Assembly: GCA_021613535.1 (NCBI GenBank) | Contig: CP075497.1 | Span: 8,184,001-8,248,000 of the forward strand | Reading direction: 5' to 3' | From: Adineta vaga | Taxonomy: Eukaryota; Rotifera | DNA length: 64,000 nucleotides | Shown here: positions 13,194 to 27,144 of the stretch, piece after piece | Layout: every line of letters begins with the position of its first letter | Position numbering within the stretch: position 1 is the first letter of the stretch | Position numbers and translations under genes: made by a program | The notes under the pieces: model-generated | What the model was told of the DNA's origin: nothing | The model's database searches: none | Seen by the model: the letters and a program-made list of their open reading frames with translations, nothing else

Positions 13194-16100
13194 GAATAAT
13201 GTTAAAATAATAGAATAGTTAAGTACATATTCTCACAGAATATGATAGAAAATAGAAATATGTATCACAGATAGATACTTGTCGAAAATAATGAGACAAA
13301 TAACAATCTAGTTTTGTTTGATAAGTTATTTCGTTTCAAACATTTTAAGCATATATAAATACATACATGCTTGTGCTTGCTTTGCTTTGCTTAAATATTA
13401 TAGCTTTAATCGAAAGAACAGTTCCGATTGGCTGTTAAATATGCGCAGTGGTTATGAGTGGTATAGATGGTGTGCTCTATTCATCTCATCATTCATCATT
13501 TGTAATATAAAATGTAAGTTAAATCTTCCGACTATCTTTCTAATAAAAAATTTGAGATAGAATAGTAAATAGAAACTTGATCAATATGATTTATACAGTA
13601 AATTAATTTTCGTTTATATTCATTATTTATCTTCTATCAACATTTGAATTTCGACCTAAGATACGAGTAGTACAAGATATGTTCTTCAACAGATAGTTAC
13701 GAGTAATTAATTTAGTTCGAAGCATATAATTCAGCTCTTTAGCTTTTACTTGAGATACTTAAAGATTGATGTTTATCAATAATTATATTAGAAAAAATAA
13801 GAGAAAAGAAGATTTTTTTGACAATCTCATACCACTATCTAGCTGCAATATCCAGGAATTCTGTCTAGGCATATTAGCATACAATTTTCTTTTGATTTCA
13901 TATCAAATAAAAGCAGAACGATGTTTCTTGCTTCTAACACTCTATCTCTCAACAACATACATGACCGCGTGAAGTTTTAATGTGTTAATATTAAATCTTT
14001 TGTTCACCACTGACATGTACTGGTGAAAAGTGCATTCTCATTGTCGCTATGAACTAATTATGTCATCTTTCAATGTTCTCATCTATGAATGAAGTATTAC
14101 TTCTATCCTTGTGATTTTTTAATTAGATGATATGTTTTTTTTCTAGTGCAACGTGAGATAGTCTATTCCGAAATTGGTCGTTTTGAGGAGTACATTGTAA
14201 TGAAGTTAATTCCATGTAGAAGAATAAAATTGTCTCAATCTGAAACAATATACATTGACAAGAAATTACAAGACAGGAATGGCCACATATTGATAGACGG
14301 AAATAATAAGAATGTAGGTGTGAATTAAAAAACAAAATCGGAATATACTATCATATAAAAAGAAAGGTAAAAGTAGACAGATATGAAATAGCTACATAAG
14401 ATATTGTAATATATTCATAGATACTTCGTTTACTTTCTCTAACAGCAATCTCTAGACTAAGTAGTCATTTGTTTTAATATTTTTAGTTGATTATTTTCCA
14501 GCTCATCAATCATGTCAAAATTAATTCGCATTCATTTACTGGTATATTGAATAGAATTGAATATAGTTCAGGAATTTTTCTTTCGACATCTTGTTCAATT
14601 AATTAGAAAAGTCTTTTCTGACACTTTTAAACAATATTCTTCTCGAATAAAATTGTAAGCGTTAAATCATACGAGGTTTATGTGAGACGTACAAAAGGGC
14701 AAATATTTGTTCCGAGTAAGTTTTATAGAAGAAAAAAAAGGTTTCTGTTTGTTTGAGTGCTGAATTTATAATAGCATTGAATATTGCAGTGACAATTCGA
14801 AAGAGAGTTGACAACTACACAATCATTTAAGATAAGAATAGAAAATTTTTACTCAAAATATTCAATATGGTAAGTGTACTCTGTGATTAATCATCTGCAT
14901 TCTATCAGTTTGTTGAATATTTTGATCATGTGGAAATTGCTTTTTTGTTCTTAATCGAAGAAAAGATTAGAAATTTTCTATGAGATTTATTCCATCTAGG
15001 TTAGCGAAGATTTAATCATTCTGAATATTCATCACAGAGAAAAAATATTTTACACTTTTCTGTTTTTATTTCAGCCTAGATTTCTTATTAATAGAACTAG
15101 TTCATTCTTAGTGCATTAATATCGTTACTAAAGCGCAGTACGTTAAGAAAATAATAATGTACGTCAAATCACTGTAGACATATGCTTTACGAATTCTATT
15201 TGTTCTTGGAAGAACCATCCATTAGAAAAAGTACTCTTATTTGTGCTATTTTTGCACGAACATAAGTCAACAAGAATAGAACTCATGTTGTTAGTATTTA
15301 TGCATGAAAGATGTTCATCATATCGTTCTATTTTTATTTGAATTGATAGATATATAACGTGATGAAGTAGCATTGAGATGAATAAGTATCACAAAATGCG
15401 CTCTTCATTCTAAGTATATAATACAGTGTTTCTTTTTGATAATTAAAATATGGTAAATAAGAAGTAAGAAAATTTAATTGATGATCCTCTTAATAACTAT
15501 GTTTATTTCCATAAGTCGTTTGATGAAGAGATAATATACAGTGCACACAATAAGTTACATAAATGAAAAGTTCAAAAGTAGTTGTGTATATAGTATGTTT
15601 TTTTATTATTATTTTGAAGTTTATACTCAAATCACCTTGAGCATGCATTGCATGCAGTTAATATGGTATCATGAAGGAATAGTTCCTTGTTAAGTCATTA
15701 GCGTATATCAGAATTACATAACGACTAGATGAAGTTTATAGAAAAAGCACGTGAATAATTGCGAATATATTTGAACTTAGAATGCAAGTAGAAAGAATTT
15801 AAGTGATTTATATCTCTTTTGGAATTAATGTAACATAGGTCTTAGAGTTTACGGAGTGAAAAACATTCATGGTATATTTAACGGATAATCAAACAAGTTA
15901 CTGAGTTCAGAAATAGGAGAAGATTTTGATGTAGTTCTATTATTCAGACGGATCATCTCGTTTTCAATGTCAAGAAGTTTCTAGAAATCTTTTAAAGAAT
16001 ATTTTGTTATTAACAACAAATAAATTATAATCAAATAATTGATGTGACAAAGTTTATCGTTATTTTGTAAAAATTTATAGAAACCAGAGCTCAATATGTT

Positions 16101-18420
16101 CATTCTCACTTATTCGAACGAAAGAAGATTTAAAATGTTTTGATAAGAAAAAAAATAACACAGACATAGAACTGAATAATATTATTATCTCGTATCGAGA
16201 TAAAAAAAGATTATAATTATAAAAAAAGCATTGTTCGATTAAGGACATTGAATAGTTTTCTGAGTACTTCAGGAAACTGAAAGTACAACGTCAAGGAACT
16301 CTTATATTCGAGTCAATTAGGTCTATTTAAATCAATAATAGGCGGTAAATGCTTTGGTCCTTTCGTTTATTATGCTATTCAAACTTTGTAATTGTCAAGA
16401 GATAAGCAAATTTCTTCTACTAGTCATCAAGGCAAATGAGAATATGAGTTTGTTGGTTATTTCAACTAGGGATTTTCATAATCAGAAGAAGAACTTTTAT
16501 ATATGACAAATAGATAGCTTCAATCTGAATCTTATGAGATATAGACATGGTATCGATTCCATTGTTTCTCTCAAGCCTTCATGGGAATTACCGACCTCTA
16601 AAATTATATTTAAATTATAGTAAAGATATCTGCTTCTAACATAACAAAGTTCATGTGAACATGTAGTAAAAAAAACATTTTTTTCTAATTCAACATTTCT
16701 ACATTGAATGACATAGGGTAAAATCATGACCAGATATATGCGTAGTATATACATCATGTTCATTGTTGAAGAGTTACTTGAAAACAGAGGAAGTAGTATA
16801 TAATTGAACGCTTTTTTTTCTTCTATAAAACAAATTTTGTTATGAATAAAATATAAATAAGATAACAAGTTATTTTTATCTGATATTTCACAGAATTGAT
16901 TCAAATGAAATGATTACAAAGAATGGTTTGTATCTAAGAATAGAAGAGAAAAATTTTTGCCAGATTTATGCTCTGCCTTTTTTCTTATATTAGTAATTCA
17001 TTCAAGAATATTTAACTGAATTTTTATCATAATTTTTCTATCGTTTTTCTTCATCACATTAAGTTTTGATAGATAAAATCTTATTAATAGATTAGATGAA
17101 GAAAGAGACTTTGGGAAAGATTGTTTTAATGAGGAAAATCTTATATAAACTCATAATTAATAGTTTTTGCTCGAAAACCTCTTTTTATTATACTCTGAAA
17201 CGATTATTCTTCCTCAGTTACTATATTCAAACCTTTAAACATTGTTTTTAATTTTAGAAGCTCATTTCTAAAATATTTTTCTTTCATTTAATTTCGTACT
17301 TTTGACCATTTCATTCACAAGATCAACTCTTTTCTGTTACAACATCAGTCTATTTTGTTTCTAGTAGTATGAAATAGAGAGCAAATATGTTTTAAAAACA
17401 TATAATTGAGATTAAAAATAGAAGAGGATGTTAAAAAAACTATCAAATACGTCGAAATTTCATCGCCGAGTTATCTTTATAATTACTTACTAAATCATAA
17501 GATACGTATTAGAATAACAATCAATCTAAGAGTATTTTCTTTGATAAGAAAACCATGTACTCCTTTTTTCTCGTGCTGAGTTGTAATCTTATTCCAATTA
17601 AATCGTGTTCTTATTTTTCCTTTAAGTTCAGTAGAGATTCTACATGAGAATTCTAAGAGGAAAAGAACGTGATGTTTCATTTCTTACAGCAAATCTTGCT
17701 GATTATCTGCTCTTTTAACTTGATAATATTTTCATGGTAAAACTTTCTTCGTGAAAAACTTCTCTAAACGACATAGATTTTTATAATTAACTCATGTGAC
17801 TAAATATTCTACGTCATCAGTAGAAAAAACGGAATATAAATATGCTGCATTTTTGATAGAAGGATTATTAAAATAAGAAGTTATTATTTTATATTAAAAA
17901 GAGCGACGTAAGGTTTTTTTTCTTTTACACTAATTTTTATGAGAAAAATATAAGTTGGTAATATTAGATTAGAATATCGATAACATGAAGATTTGTTTGT
18001 TCGAAAAAATAAATCAAGAGTGAAACTATCGTCAGTCTGTTTATATAACCTATGTAACCATATCGTGTTACTAATTATTATCATTATTTTCTCTGAAAAA
18101 TGTTAATTAGTGCTTATTTTTAACTGAAAATATGGTTCAATACTACTAATAATGAAAGCAATTGAATAGATTTCTTTGTCAGTTGTACTACTAAGAGGAA
18201 ATGTAGGCAGAAATGCGAGAGACGATTCGGTGTTCATGATAAAAATTACTGCTTTTTGTTAGAGATAAAGTAAATTTGAATACGCAATATGATATTTCCT
18301 GATGCACTTATTGATTAGTATAAGTCGGAATGGAAACTTCAAATGAATCTTCTGATTAAGAATGCTAGACAAGAAAAAGGAAAAAAACTTTGATTTTATC
18401 ATTCTAGATTTTCTCGATCC
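13194..18420. other. Gene-poor stretch of 5.2 kb
   Basis: This is the longest interval without a supported gene. It is very AT-rich and dense in stop codons. The longest open frames (for example 16497-16904 on the minus strand, 135 codons) have no recognisable domain, and most of their codons are AT-rich with low-complexity composition. No tRNA, transposase or long tandem repeat was recognised. It could hold regulatory sequence for the GPCR at 18421, an unrecognised fast-evolving gene, or decayed transposon sequence. Confidence 0.5.
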
Positions 18421-19575
18421 ATGGAAAATTCTTCATTAAATATTTCGATCAATTCATCATCAGAATATTCCTCGAATACATTGGAATTTTTCTTTAAATA
18501 CATTTATCTCCTATTACTTGTCATTATTGGTGGAATTGGAAATGTTTTTGTCATTGTTATTTTCGGTCAACGAGCAGTTCGAACGACTGTTCAATATGTT
18601 GGATCAAGTATGTCTGTTTATCCATTTCTATTCTATATGGCTATATCAGATACAATCTATTTAATTATTATCTTTTGTTTATGGTTATCCAATTATATCA
18701 ATGTTTTATATCGACCAGGTATTTGTCAAGTTACATTATATTTAACATACGTATGTAATTTTATTAATGCTTATTATACAATTGCATTTACAACTCAACG
18801 TTTATTTGCTGTTATTAATCCATTTCGAGTATCACATTTTCTTTCGTGGTATCGATCACGATGTTTAGCATTATCAATAATCACTTTTGCTTGCGTATTC
18901 TATTCGTATTTATTGATTACAATTCATATGGATAACAAAACATGTTTTTCTCGTCCACATTGGCATTTATTTAATAAATATATGGATGTTATTGATAGTA
19001 TTATTGTTTTTCTTATTCCATATATAATTATAATTACAATGAATGCTATCATTGTTATCTCATTACGTCGTATGAAACAAAATCGACATGAATTTCTCTT
19101 TGAAAATCATTCTCGATTGAATAAAATTCGTGAAATGACTCGACGAAATGCATCACGAAAAATGACGAAATTACTTTTAACTGTTTCAACATCTTATCTA
19201 ATTATATGTGCACCATATGCATGTATTCATACATGGCGTTTATTATTTGTTAGTGAAGAAAAATATGAAAATTCACCTTTGATTAAATATTTCGAACATT
19301 ATTCACATTTAATCTATCATTTATCTTTTGCAATGAATTTTTATATTTATATTGTTTTTGGATCAAAATTTCGTCGTGAATTAAAACGATTTTGTAGCAG
19401 ATCAAAACAAAGTCTCTATCACTGTTTTCATGAACAACACGTGTTTGACAATGATAATCATATTGAAGTTGAATTATCGGAAAAAAATTCAACTGTAACT
19501 GTTGAATATACATTACATACCAATTTAAAACAACATTCAATGAGACCTTTTTTTTGTTGTCATTCTCAAGTGTAA
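18421..19575 (+). CDS. Rhodopsin-family GPCR, FMRFamide/neuropeptide-receptor-like, intronless
   Basis: A single exon encodes 384 residues with an Asn-rich glycosylatable N-terminus (several N-x-S/T sites) and seven hydrophobic segments. TM1 carries the GGIGNVFVIVIF pattern (GN of class A). The TM2-3 loop has a Cys in PGICQVTLYL that can pair with the Cys in NKTCFSRPHW. At the end of TM3 the DRY triad is replaced by TQR (FTTQRLFAVINPFRV). TM7 ends MNFYIYIVFGSKFRREL, so NPxxY is replaced by NFYIY, as in FMRFamide-type invertebrate receptors. A Cys-containing basic tail follows. Ligand and G-protein coupling cannot be read from the sequence. Absence of introns contrasts with its neighbours. Confidence 0.85.
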   Translation: MENSSLNISINSSSEYSSNTLEFFFKYIYLLLLVIIGGIGNVFVIVIFGQRAVRTTVQYVGSSMSVYPFLFYMAISDTIYLIIIFCLWLSNYINVLYRPGICQVTLYLTYVCNFINAYYTIAFTTQRLFAVINPFRVSHFLSWYRSRCLALSIITFACVFYSYLLITIHMDNKTCFSRPHWHLFNKYMDVIDSIIVFLIPYIIIITMNAIIVISLRRMKQNRHEFLFENHSRLNKIREMTRRNASRKMTKLLLTVSTSYLIICAPYACIHTWRLLFVSEEKYENSPLIKYFEHYSHLIYHLSFAMNFYIYIVFGSKFRRELKRFCSRSKQSLYHCFHEQHVFDNDNHIEVELSEKNSTVTVEYTLHTNLKQHSMRPFFCCHSQV

Positions 19576-19809
19576 ATTGTATTTTGAGAGAATATATACA
19601 GGAATAAATTATATTCATAAGAAGAGTGGTTATCTTTTTATTTTATGTATCTTCAAACGAAGAACTCTTATCATTCAGTATTTATTTTACTTCATTTTGG
19701 AAGTTATGCAGACAATGTCTTTAGATTTCGCTTTTTTTTCTCGTTGATATTGTATCTTAAATGATATTTGTTTTTTCTTTATGTAACTATAGAAAAAAGA
19801 AGCTAAACA

Positions 19810-21505
19810 ATGTCGGATGCAACTGCAACAACAAATGGTTCGATTTTCTAGGAATTTATTGAAAGATTTTGAGATTTTCATTTTTTTCTTAGGAGTTAAA
19901 GTGAATAAATTTGACGGCGATGGTGTGCCATTTAAAGCCAAACTTATTGGTATGCTGGAGAATAGATGAAAATGTGCAGAAAAAACTAAATTTTGTTTTT
20001 TTTCTCTCTGTTACATAATAAAGGAATGGAAGATTTATCAATCGATCGTGACGAAAAAGTATGTCTTGATTCAATGATCAAATTGAAAGCAATGGTTCGT
20101 GTTCGTGGAGAACATAAACAAAAACTTCAATTAAATTTAACAATGAATGGTATTAAAGTTTATGATGATACAACTAAAGTAGAAAGAAATTTTTTATTTC
20201 GTTTATTAAATTAAATTCAAATGCTTATTGTAGGTTCAAATTGCTTCTCATGAAGTGGAACGCGTATCATTCGTTGTATTAGATCCACGTGATCAACGAG
20301 CATTTGGATATGTTTATAATACTAGTGATGATCGTCATCAATTTTGGGCAATTAAAACTGAACGACAAGCAGCTCTTACTGTATTGGCAATGAAAGAACT
20401 TTTTGAAACAGCATTTGAAGAATTTACAAAATCAGAAAAAGCGAAAGCACAAGTAAATCAAACAACAGTATCAACAAACGTAACGGGCTCAACACAGGTC
20501 TCAATTAATAAAATGTTTCAGTGATTTATGAAATATTCTTGTTTTAGGTACAACAATCAGTGTTTCCTACAGTTCCTGCGCTATCGTCACCAGTAACATC
20601 TTCACCGCCAGTAGTAAGTGTGATATTTAATTGTTTTTGTTTTAAATTCGTTAAAATGTGAAGGCACCCGTTGGAGAAATACTTTGGGGAGACGAACCTG
20701 CGATACCATCTTTTCCGCCGGTACCGCCAGTACAAACGTCTCAACAGTTACCGCCGCAACAATCTGTACCTGCAGGTGATTTATGGGGTATGGATGATCC
20801 TGTTATACCTCCAACTCAACCACCAAGTGATGTAAGTTCTTTTCAAATTTCGTACTTTAGATATTTGATAACGATCTATTTTTCTTAAAGTCTCTTAGCG
20901 ATCTATTTGATTCACTTGGACCACCACCACCACCGCCAGTAACAACAACAGCAGTACCAAGAATACCAACGATACCAACCATGCCAACAGTACCATCGAT
21001 ACCAGTAACTAATCAACAAGCGCCAACTACTGCTCCGACCACTGATATATTTTCAATGTTTGCATCTCCTGCACCAACATCTAATGTTAATAATAGTATG
21101 TTTGTTCAATCACCACCGCGACCATCTACTATTGCTCAGCCGCAACAACAACAACAACAACAACTACAGCAATCAAACTTGCTGTTTTCTTCACCTACAC
21201 CTGCCTTTGTTCCTCAACAACAACAACAACCAAACCTGCTCTTTTCTACGCCTGCACCTGTCATTGTTCCTCAACAGCAGACATTACAACAACCAAACCT
21301 ACTTTTTTCGACACCTGCACCTGCCATTGTTCCTCAACAACAACAAAACTTACTCTTTTCTACACCCTTACCTACACCTACCCTCCTCAACCAACAACAA
21401 CCATCACAACCAAATTTGTTGATGTCTACACCTGCACCTGCTGTTATTCCGCCAACAGCTACCAAACCAGTTGATGAATTCGATTTACTTGGCGCTTTTT
21501 CATAA
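19810..21505 (+). CDS. Disabled-like PTB-domain endocytic adaptor
   Basis: Seven exons (19810-19837, 19893-19949, 20024-20178, 20234-20497, 20548-20613, 20664-20831, 20891-21505) give 450 residues. A PTB/PID domain spans about residues 12-145: KFDGDGVPFKAKLIGMEDLS, DSMIKLKAM, then DQRAFGYVYNTSDDRHQFWA and IKTERQAALTVLAMKELFE. This pattern matches Disabled (Dab1/Dab2), which binds NPxY tails of lipoprotein-receptor-type cargo and phosphoinositides. The rest is Pro/Gln-rich and includes SDLFDSLG, WGDEPAIP and WGMDDPVIP, and five copies of an NLL(F/M)S(S/T)PxP repeat at about 21175-21440, ending FDLLGAFS. The repeats could be clathrin or adaptor contact sites; that is inference. No NPF motif was noticed. 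Confidence 0.88.
21131..21446 (+). repeat. In-frame NLLFS/poly-Gln repeat region of the Disabled-like gene
   Basis: Five degenerate units of NLL(F/M)S(S/T)P-x-P followed by a (CAA)n-encoded glutamine tract. Unit spacing is about 45-65 bp and the Gln runs differ in length, which suggests slippage as the source of length variation. Confidence 0.75.
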
Positions 21506-22661
21506 TTATCAACAAAAACTTTTTTTTTCCTCTTTTACCATCTCTTCCGATCAGTTGATCTATACGACAAAGAATCGAACTTGATTATAAAATATTTCCA
21601 GTTTACAATCATGAACTTTTTTAATATTCTATATTACAAACAACTTTTCTTTTATTGTGAATATTCACATCTGAAAAATCTATTCGTTCTATTCTTGTAC
21701 CTTCTTTTTCTTGTAGCGAATATTACATAATCATAACTTTAATACATATATATCGATATATTTCCAATTACAAATAACATATTATTTTCTACACATTTCC
21801 ATCTCTTTGTTCATAAGATTGAATATTGATATACTTGGATAGTTTGACAGATTTGTCATCTGCTCGTTTTCGACCACAAGACATCGGTTGCACCCCTACG
21901 TTTAGTGATAAGACTACTCAACAGTCTCTTAAACTATTGCTATCCATCGTATCTTGGTTATTATCTACATCAAATAAATAAACGCAAGAATATTATACAA
22001 TGAATTTGCATTATGCACATTTTTCATTCGTAACAATTCTAAAAAACACGAAACACCCGCAAATACAAGTTTTCGTTCTAATATTAACTACCAATAATAA
22101 AAGCTGAATAAATACATCAATCATTACATGCGTCCTATCACATACATTTCTTCTTAGTTTCACATACAGAACAACTGTACGCAAGAGAACAGACCAATAA
22201 ATCGTAGCTTATTTATACAGAATAACGCTTTCATATAACCTTCCCGTACTCGATGATTCATAAATATGTACAGAAGAAAAAAAATTGCAAGAAAACGCAT
22301 GAATATATACATAGACAAAATTACACAGTATAGAACGAAGAAAAAAATATTATTTTTTATACGATCGTAAGTAGTCGATATGACAATATGAATATAAAAC
22401 GAAAAAAAAAGGAAAACTGAATAAGTCACTGTATTTCTTATAGGGCAATCCACACATATTTGGAAAACAAAATGATCACCGACGAGCCTAGTTTCTTATT
22501 AGTATATGTTTTATAAAATAAAAAATATTTTTACGCATGGTTACCCTGTATTTATCATAACTATAAACGAATATACAAAAAAACATAAAGAGATGATTTG
22601 ATATTTATACAGAAAAATAGTTATTGATTTATTTTCAGATGATAAATTTCGTTTTAACAAA
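21506..22661. other. Intergenic, Disabled-like to ACE-like
   Basis: AT-rich sequence with no supported gene. Minus-strand open frames here (for example 22160-22453) are low-complexity and have no recognisable domain. Confidence 0.5.
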
Positions 22662-24923
22662 ATGAAGATTAATCAATTTATTTCTATTATCTTAATTTTA
22701 TTTTCATTACAAAATGAAATCTTAGCTCGAAGATATTTAACATATCGCCAACGAACTACAGATTTCGAGCAGGAAATTCTTGATATTCTCAATAAACGAT
22801 TTTCAACGAATTTTAATTCAATTTCGGATGTATTAAATCATAATGAACGTAAGGTTGATCCTGATGATCATGTTAATATCGAACTTTGGAATAAATTAAA
22901 TGATAAAGATATAAAAAACATGCCACAAATAGATGATTATTCCGATGAAACGGTTGCTACACGTTGGCTTAAATGGTACTCAAAGATATCAAAACGATTC
23001 TATCAAGTAAAGCATCAGATGAATAGTTTCGATTAGTGAGTTATTTTTTCTCTTATTTAGGTCAGTGCTCTTCTTGGATGGAATCATCGAACTAATTTAA
23101 CGGATGCAAATCAAGCAGCAGTATCTGCTCAAGGTTTACGATCGGCGCCATTCCATCGTTTATCATTACCAATTGCAAAGAAATTTAATGAATATATGAA
23201 AAATTCAACAGATGAAGATTTAAAACGTATTTTTGGTCGTTTAGCTCAAGGATCAACGAGCCATAATGATGCAGATGTCAAAACACGTTCAAAGTTACAT
23301 TCAGAATTAGAAACAATTTATTCAACTGCAGAAGTATGTGAAGTCAATGATCCGAAGAAATGTTATACACTTTCACCTGTATTGGAACGAATTATGCAAA
23401 CTGAAAAAGATTATGATCGTTTACTATGGGCATGGAAAGGTTGGCATGATCAATGTGGAAATAAAATTCGTCCAGTTTATTTACCTTATATCGATCTATT
23501 GAATAAAAATGCTAAAGAAAATGGACTCAATGATGTAGCTGTAAGTAAATGAAGCGAACATATTTTCTTATCATTATTCTTTTCTTTATTTGTAGCAAGA
23601 ATGGATTGCGGATTATGAAATGGGTAATGATACAGAATTCGAACATATGATTGATGAAAATTTAAAAGCTATGATGCCATTCTATGAACAATTACATGCT
23701 TATGTTCGTGGGCGTTTGTGTAAAGTCTATCCGAAACGTTTTGATTGTGATGGTCCTATTCCTGCCCATTTACTCGGTAAGTTGTCGTTTGTCATATTGA
23801 CATGTCCAACGGAAAATTATTCCTAGGTAATATGTGGGCTCAACAATGGCAAGATCGTCTCGATGATTTGATGCCCTATCCTGATTCACCATTAGTAAAC
23901 ATTACACATATGTTACATGAAAAACATTTTACAATTGATAAAATGTATAAGACAGCTGAAGAATTTTTTACTTCAATTAATCTTTATCCAATGACACCGA
24001 AATTTTGGGCACGTAGTTTGTTTAAAAAACCAACTGATCGTGAAGTTGTATGTCATCCATCAGCATCAAATTTTCAATATCATGATGATTATCGAGTAAA
24101 AATTTGTACGGTTATCAATGATGATTATTTCTATACTGCTCATCATGAAATGGGTCATGTAGAATATTATATGTCCTATGCGAAACTACCATTTGCCTAT
24201 CAAGACGGTGCTAATTCGGGTTTTCACGAAGCAATTGGTGATACAATCGGCATGTTTGCAAGTGAGTTTCTTATTCTATATTAATTCTTTCATTTATTCA
24301 AAATAATTTCATTCTTTGATATTTTAGTTTCAATACCACACTTAATAGAATTAGGTTTTGTTGATAAGGATAAGGTTAATTCACATTATGAACTTAATTC
24401 TTTAATGCGTATGGCTTTACAAAAAGTAGCTTTCTTACCTTTTGCTTATGTTATGGATAAATATCGTTTTGCATTATTTCGTAATCAAATCAATCGTGAT
24501 ACTGAATTGAATGCAAAATGGTGGGCATTACGTAAACAATATGGTGGATTGATGCCACCAGTACCTCGTAGTGATCCAGAAAATTTCGATCCTGGTGCGA
24601 AATATCATGTCACATCCAACACACCATACGCAAGGTATTTCATTGCACATATATTACAATTTCAATTTTATCGTGCATTGTGCCAATTACACGGTCATGA
24701 AGGACAATTACATATGTGTGATATCTATGGAAATAAGAAAGTTGGAGAAAGATTCAAACAAATGTTAGCACTGGGCAGTTCAAAACCATGGTCAGAAGTA
24801 TTAATAAGTTTAACTGGAGAAAATAAATTAGAACCACAAGCGATGTTGGATTACTTTGAACCTTTACATAAATGGTTAAAAATGGAGAATCTTGCTCGAG
24901 GTTATCCTGTTGGTTGGATGTGA
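22662..24923 (+). CDS. Angiotensin-converting-enzyme-like M2 metallopeptidase, secreted
   Basis: Five exons (22662-23006, 23061-23540, 23596-23776, 23827-24261, 24328-24923) give 678 residues. A signal peptide is evident (ISIILILFSLQNEILA). The zinc site HEMGH is at residues 442-446, with the third ligand Glu470 in GFHEAIGD, exactly 24 residues after the second His as in ACE. Other ACE active-site residues are present: VCHPSA (His of the S1' site) and AKYHVTSNTPYARYF, which holds the equivalents of Lys511, His513, Tyr520, Arg522 and Tyr523 of human testis ACE. It is a dipeptidyl carboxypeptidase family member with one catalytic domain, as in insects. No transmembrane segment is seen at the C-terminus, so it is probably soluble. 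It looks catalytically competent. Confidence 0.95.
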
Positions 24924-25205
24924 TAAAACAAAGTTCTTTCTACGTTTCTATTCGACTTTGTACATCTGTGGTATTTTTTACCAGTTAAAATAATAAATAT
25001 TCGACAGTCTATGGAAGATTTGTTTTTCTCTTGCATCACTCAATTTCAAAATTATCTATAAACTATTATCCACAGAAAAGATATAGCAAAAGATAAATAT
25101 GTTAATTTTTGTTGAAAAACTTTATTTTATTTTTTCAATTATTATTATTGAATAATTTAAAATGAAAATAATGGACGGAATAATTGAGATCGATGGGAAA
25201 AGAAG

Positions 25206-25643
25206 CTAAACTTTTGCTTTGTCTGTCAAGTGTTCTTCCAAATCATGAATCATATAATCAACCGGATCAGCAGGTCGGATCAGAACAACTTTTGCTGTCA
25301 ATGTCTACAGATAAAGAATACAATTAAAGACATGTCGATATCAAAATCGTTTAAAATATACTTTGAATAATTCATACATTCCATGTTGCATCATATATTT
25401 ATCGGCGAGAACATCTGGATTCTGATTTTGATAATTTTTATGCAACATATTATCAATTTCTTCATCTGTTGCTTCTTGTTTTTCACCATCGACATTTATT
25501 GTTATTAAACCAAGCATTTGTAAACGTCGTTGTGCTTCTGAATGTGCATTCTCGAGATCAAATTTGGATTTTTTCGTCACAACAAAACTGTCCATATCCA
25601 ACGATTGTAAATTGAACCATTCACTTTGTTGTTCATTCGCCAT
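25206..25643 (-). CDS. Small RIIa/Dpy-30-like domain protein
   Basis: Two exons (25643-25362 and 25304-25206) give about 126 residues. The N-terminal part is polar and helical. The C-terminal ~50 residues (DKYMMQHGMYELFKTLTAKV then RPADPVDYMIHDLEEHL) fit the RIIa/Dpy-30 dimerisation fold, in which RPxDPxxx is the hallmark. Many such small proteins act in cilia and flagella; a ciliary role here is inference. A TTTCAG splice acceptor lies 9 nt before the ATG, and the gene is 97 bp downstream of the HINT gene, last in a candidate five-gene operon. The exact family member was not recognised. Confidence 0.65.
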
Positions 25644-25740
25644 GATGAAAATCTGAAACGAAACAAAATCTATTCAAATCACTAATAAAAGAAAATCAAT
25701 AGATTTATTCTATTAAAAAAAGAAAAATGAGTCTTTTGAA

Positions 25741-26393
<653 letters not shown>

Positions 26394-26498
26394 TGATTAA
26401 TTAAATATATTCTACAACACAAACAAAGCAGTCAGATTACAACGTCAAGACAAACTGAGACATGTTTATTTATTTCACGAAAACAAAAAACAAAAATA

Positions 26499-27076
26499 TT
26501 AGACAGCCGATTGACGATAATTTTTTGTTTGTAAAACTTTCACACCACACATAGTGCAGATACCTAATTTGTAAGCACAACCTGTACGAAACAAAGTAGA
26601 AAGGAATAAAATCAAATGAATTCTACAGAACAAACCTTGGCAATAGGAACTTCCTGGTTGATGAATTGTTCCTTTACAAACCTTACATTTGCTAAATTTT
26701 GTTGTATACGGACTGTACCTACAATTAGATTGATTTTATATGATGAAATAAATTTCAGATTGATAACAAACAAACCGTGTTGATTTTCCACTTAATAATT
26801 TATTTTCATTTAATTTTCGACCACCACTTTCTACAAATAACTCATGTAAAAACGAAATAAAGATTTGCAATCATCTATACATACCAACTGTATTACGAGA
26901 ACCACCTGGAAAAAAAATTGTTTTTTGAAGAAAATATTTTCAATAAATAAATCTCGAACATACTTTTCCAAATATCTTGTGTTGCAACAGTGCCAACTTT
27001 CTTTTGACCTGAAATGCAATATTCTCTTTTCCTAATCTAAGCAAATTTCTAATTACTTACAATTCTCACAAACCAT
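26499..27076 (-). CDS. CRIPT: CRIPT, cysteine-rich PDZ-binding / minor-spliceosome-associated protein
   Basis: Six small exons on the minus strand encode ~100 residues. Four CxxC motifs are seen: MVCENC, FSKCKVCKG, YCQGCAYK and GICTMCGVK, interleaved with ESGGRKLNENKLLSGK and IHQPGSSYC. These match CRIPT across its full length. Human CRIPT binds PSD-95 PDZ3 through a C-terminal motif and is also linked to U12-type splicing. Here the C-terminus is YRQSAV, so a class I-type PDZ ligand (S-x-V) is kept. An AG acceptor sits 6 nt before the ATG. It starts 68 bp after the PPIL3 stop and ends 105 bp before the HINT start, in line with polycistronic transcription. Confidence 0.95.
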
Positions 27077-27144
27077 AGTAATCTATTTAAATATATTTTT
27101 CTCTTATATCTAGAACAGAAGAAACCTATATTTATATGAACAAA

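Noticed and set aside
16497-16904. 135-codon open frame on the minus strand in the gene-poor stretch
   Set aside because: No recognisable domain, low-complexity AT-rich codons, and no splice-acceptor or promoter context of the kind seen at real genes nearby.
22160-22453. 97-codon open frame on the minus strand before the ACE-like gene
   Set aside because: Translation is Phe/Ile-rich low-complexity sequence from AT-rich DNA, with no domain.
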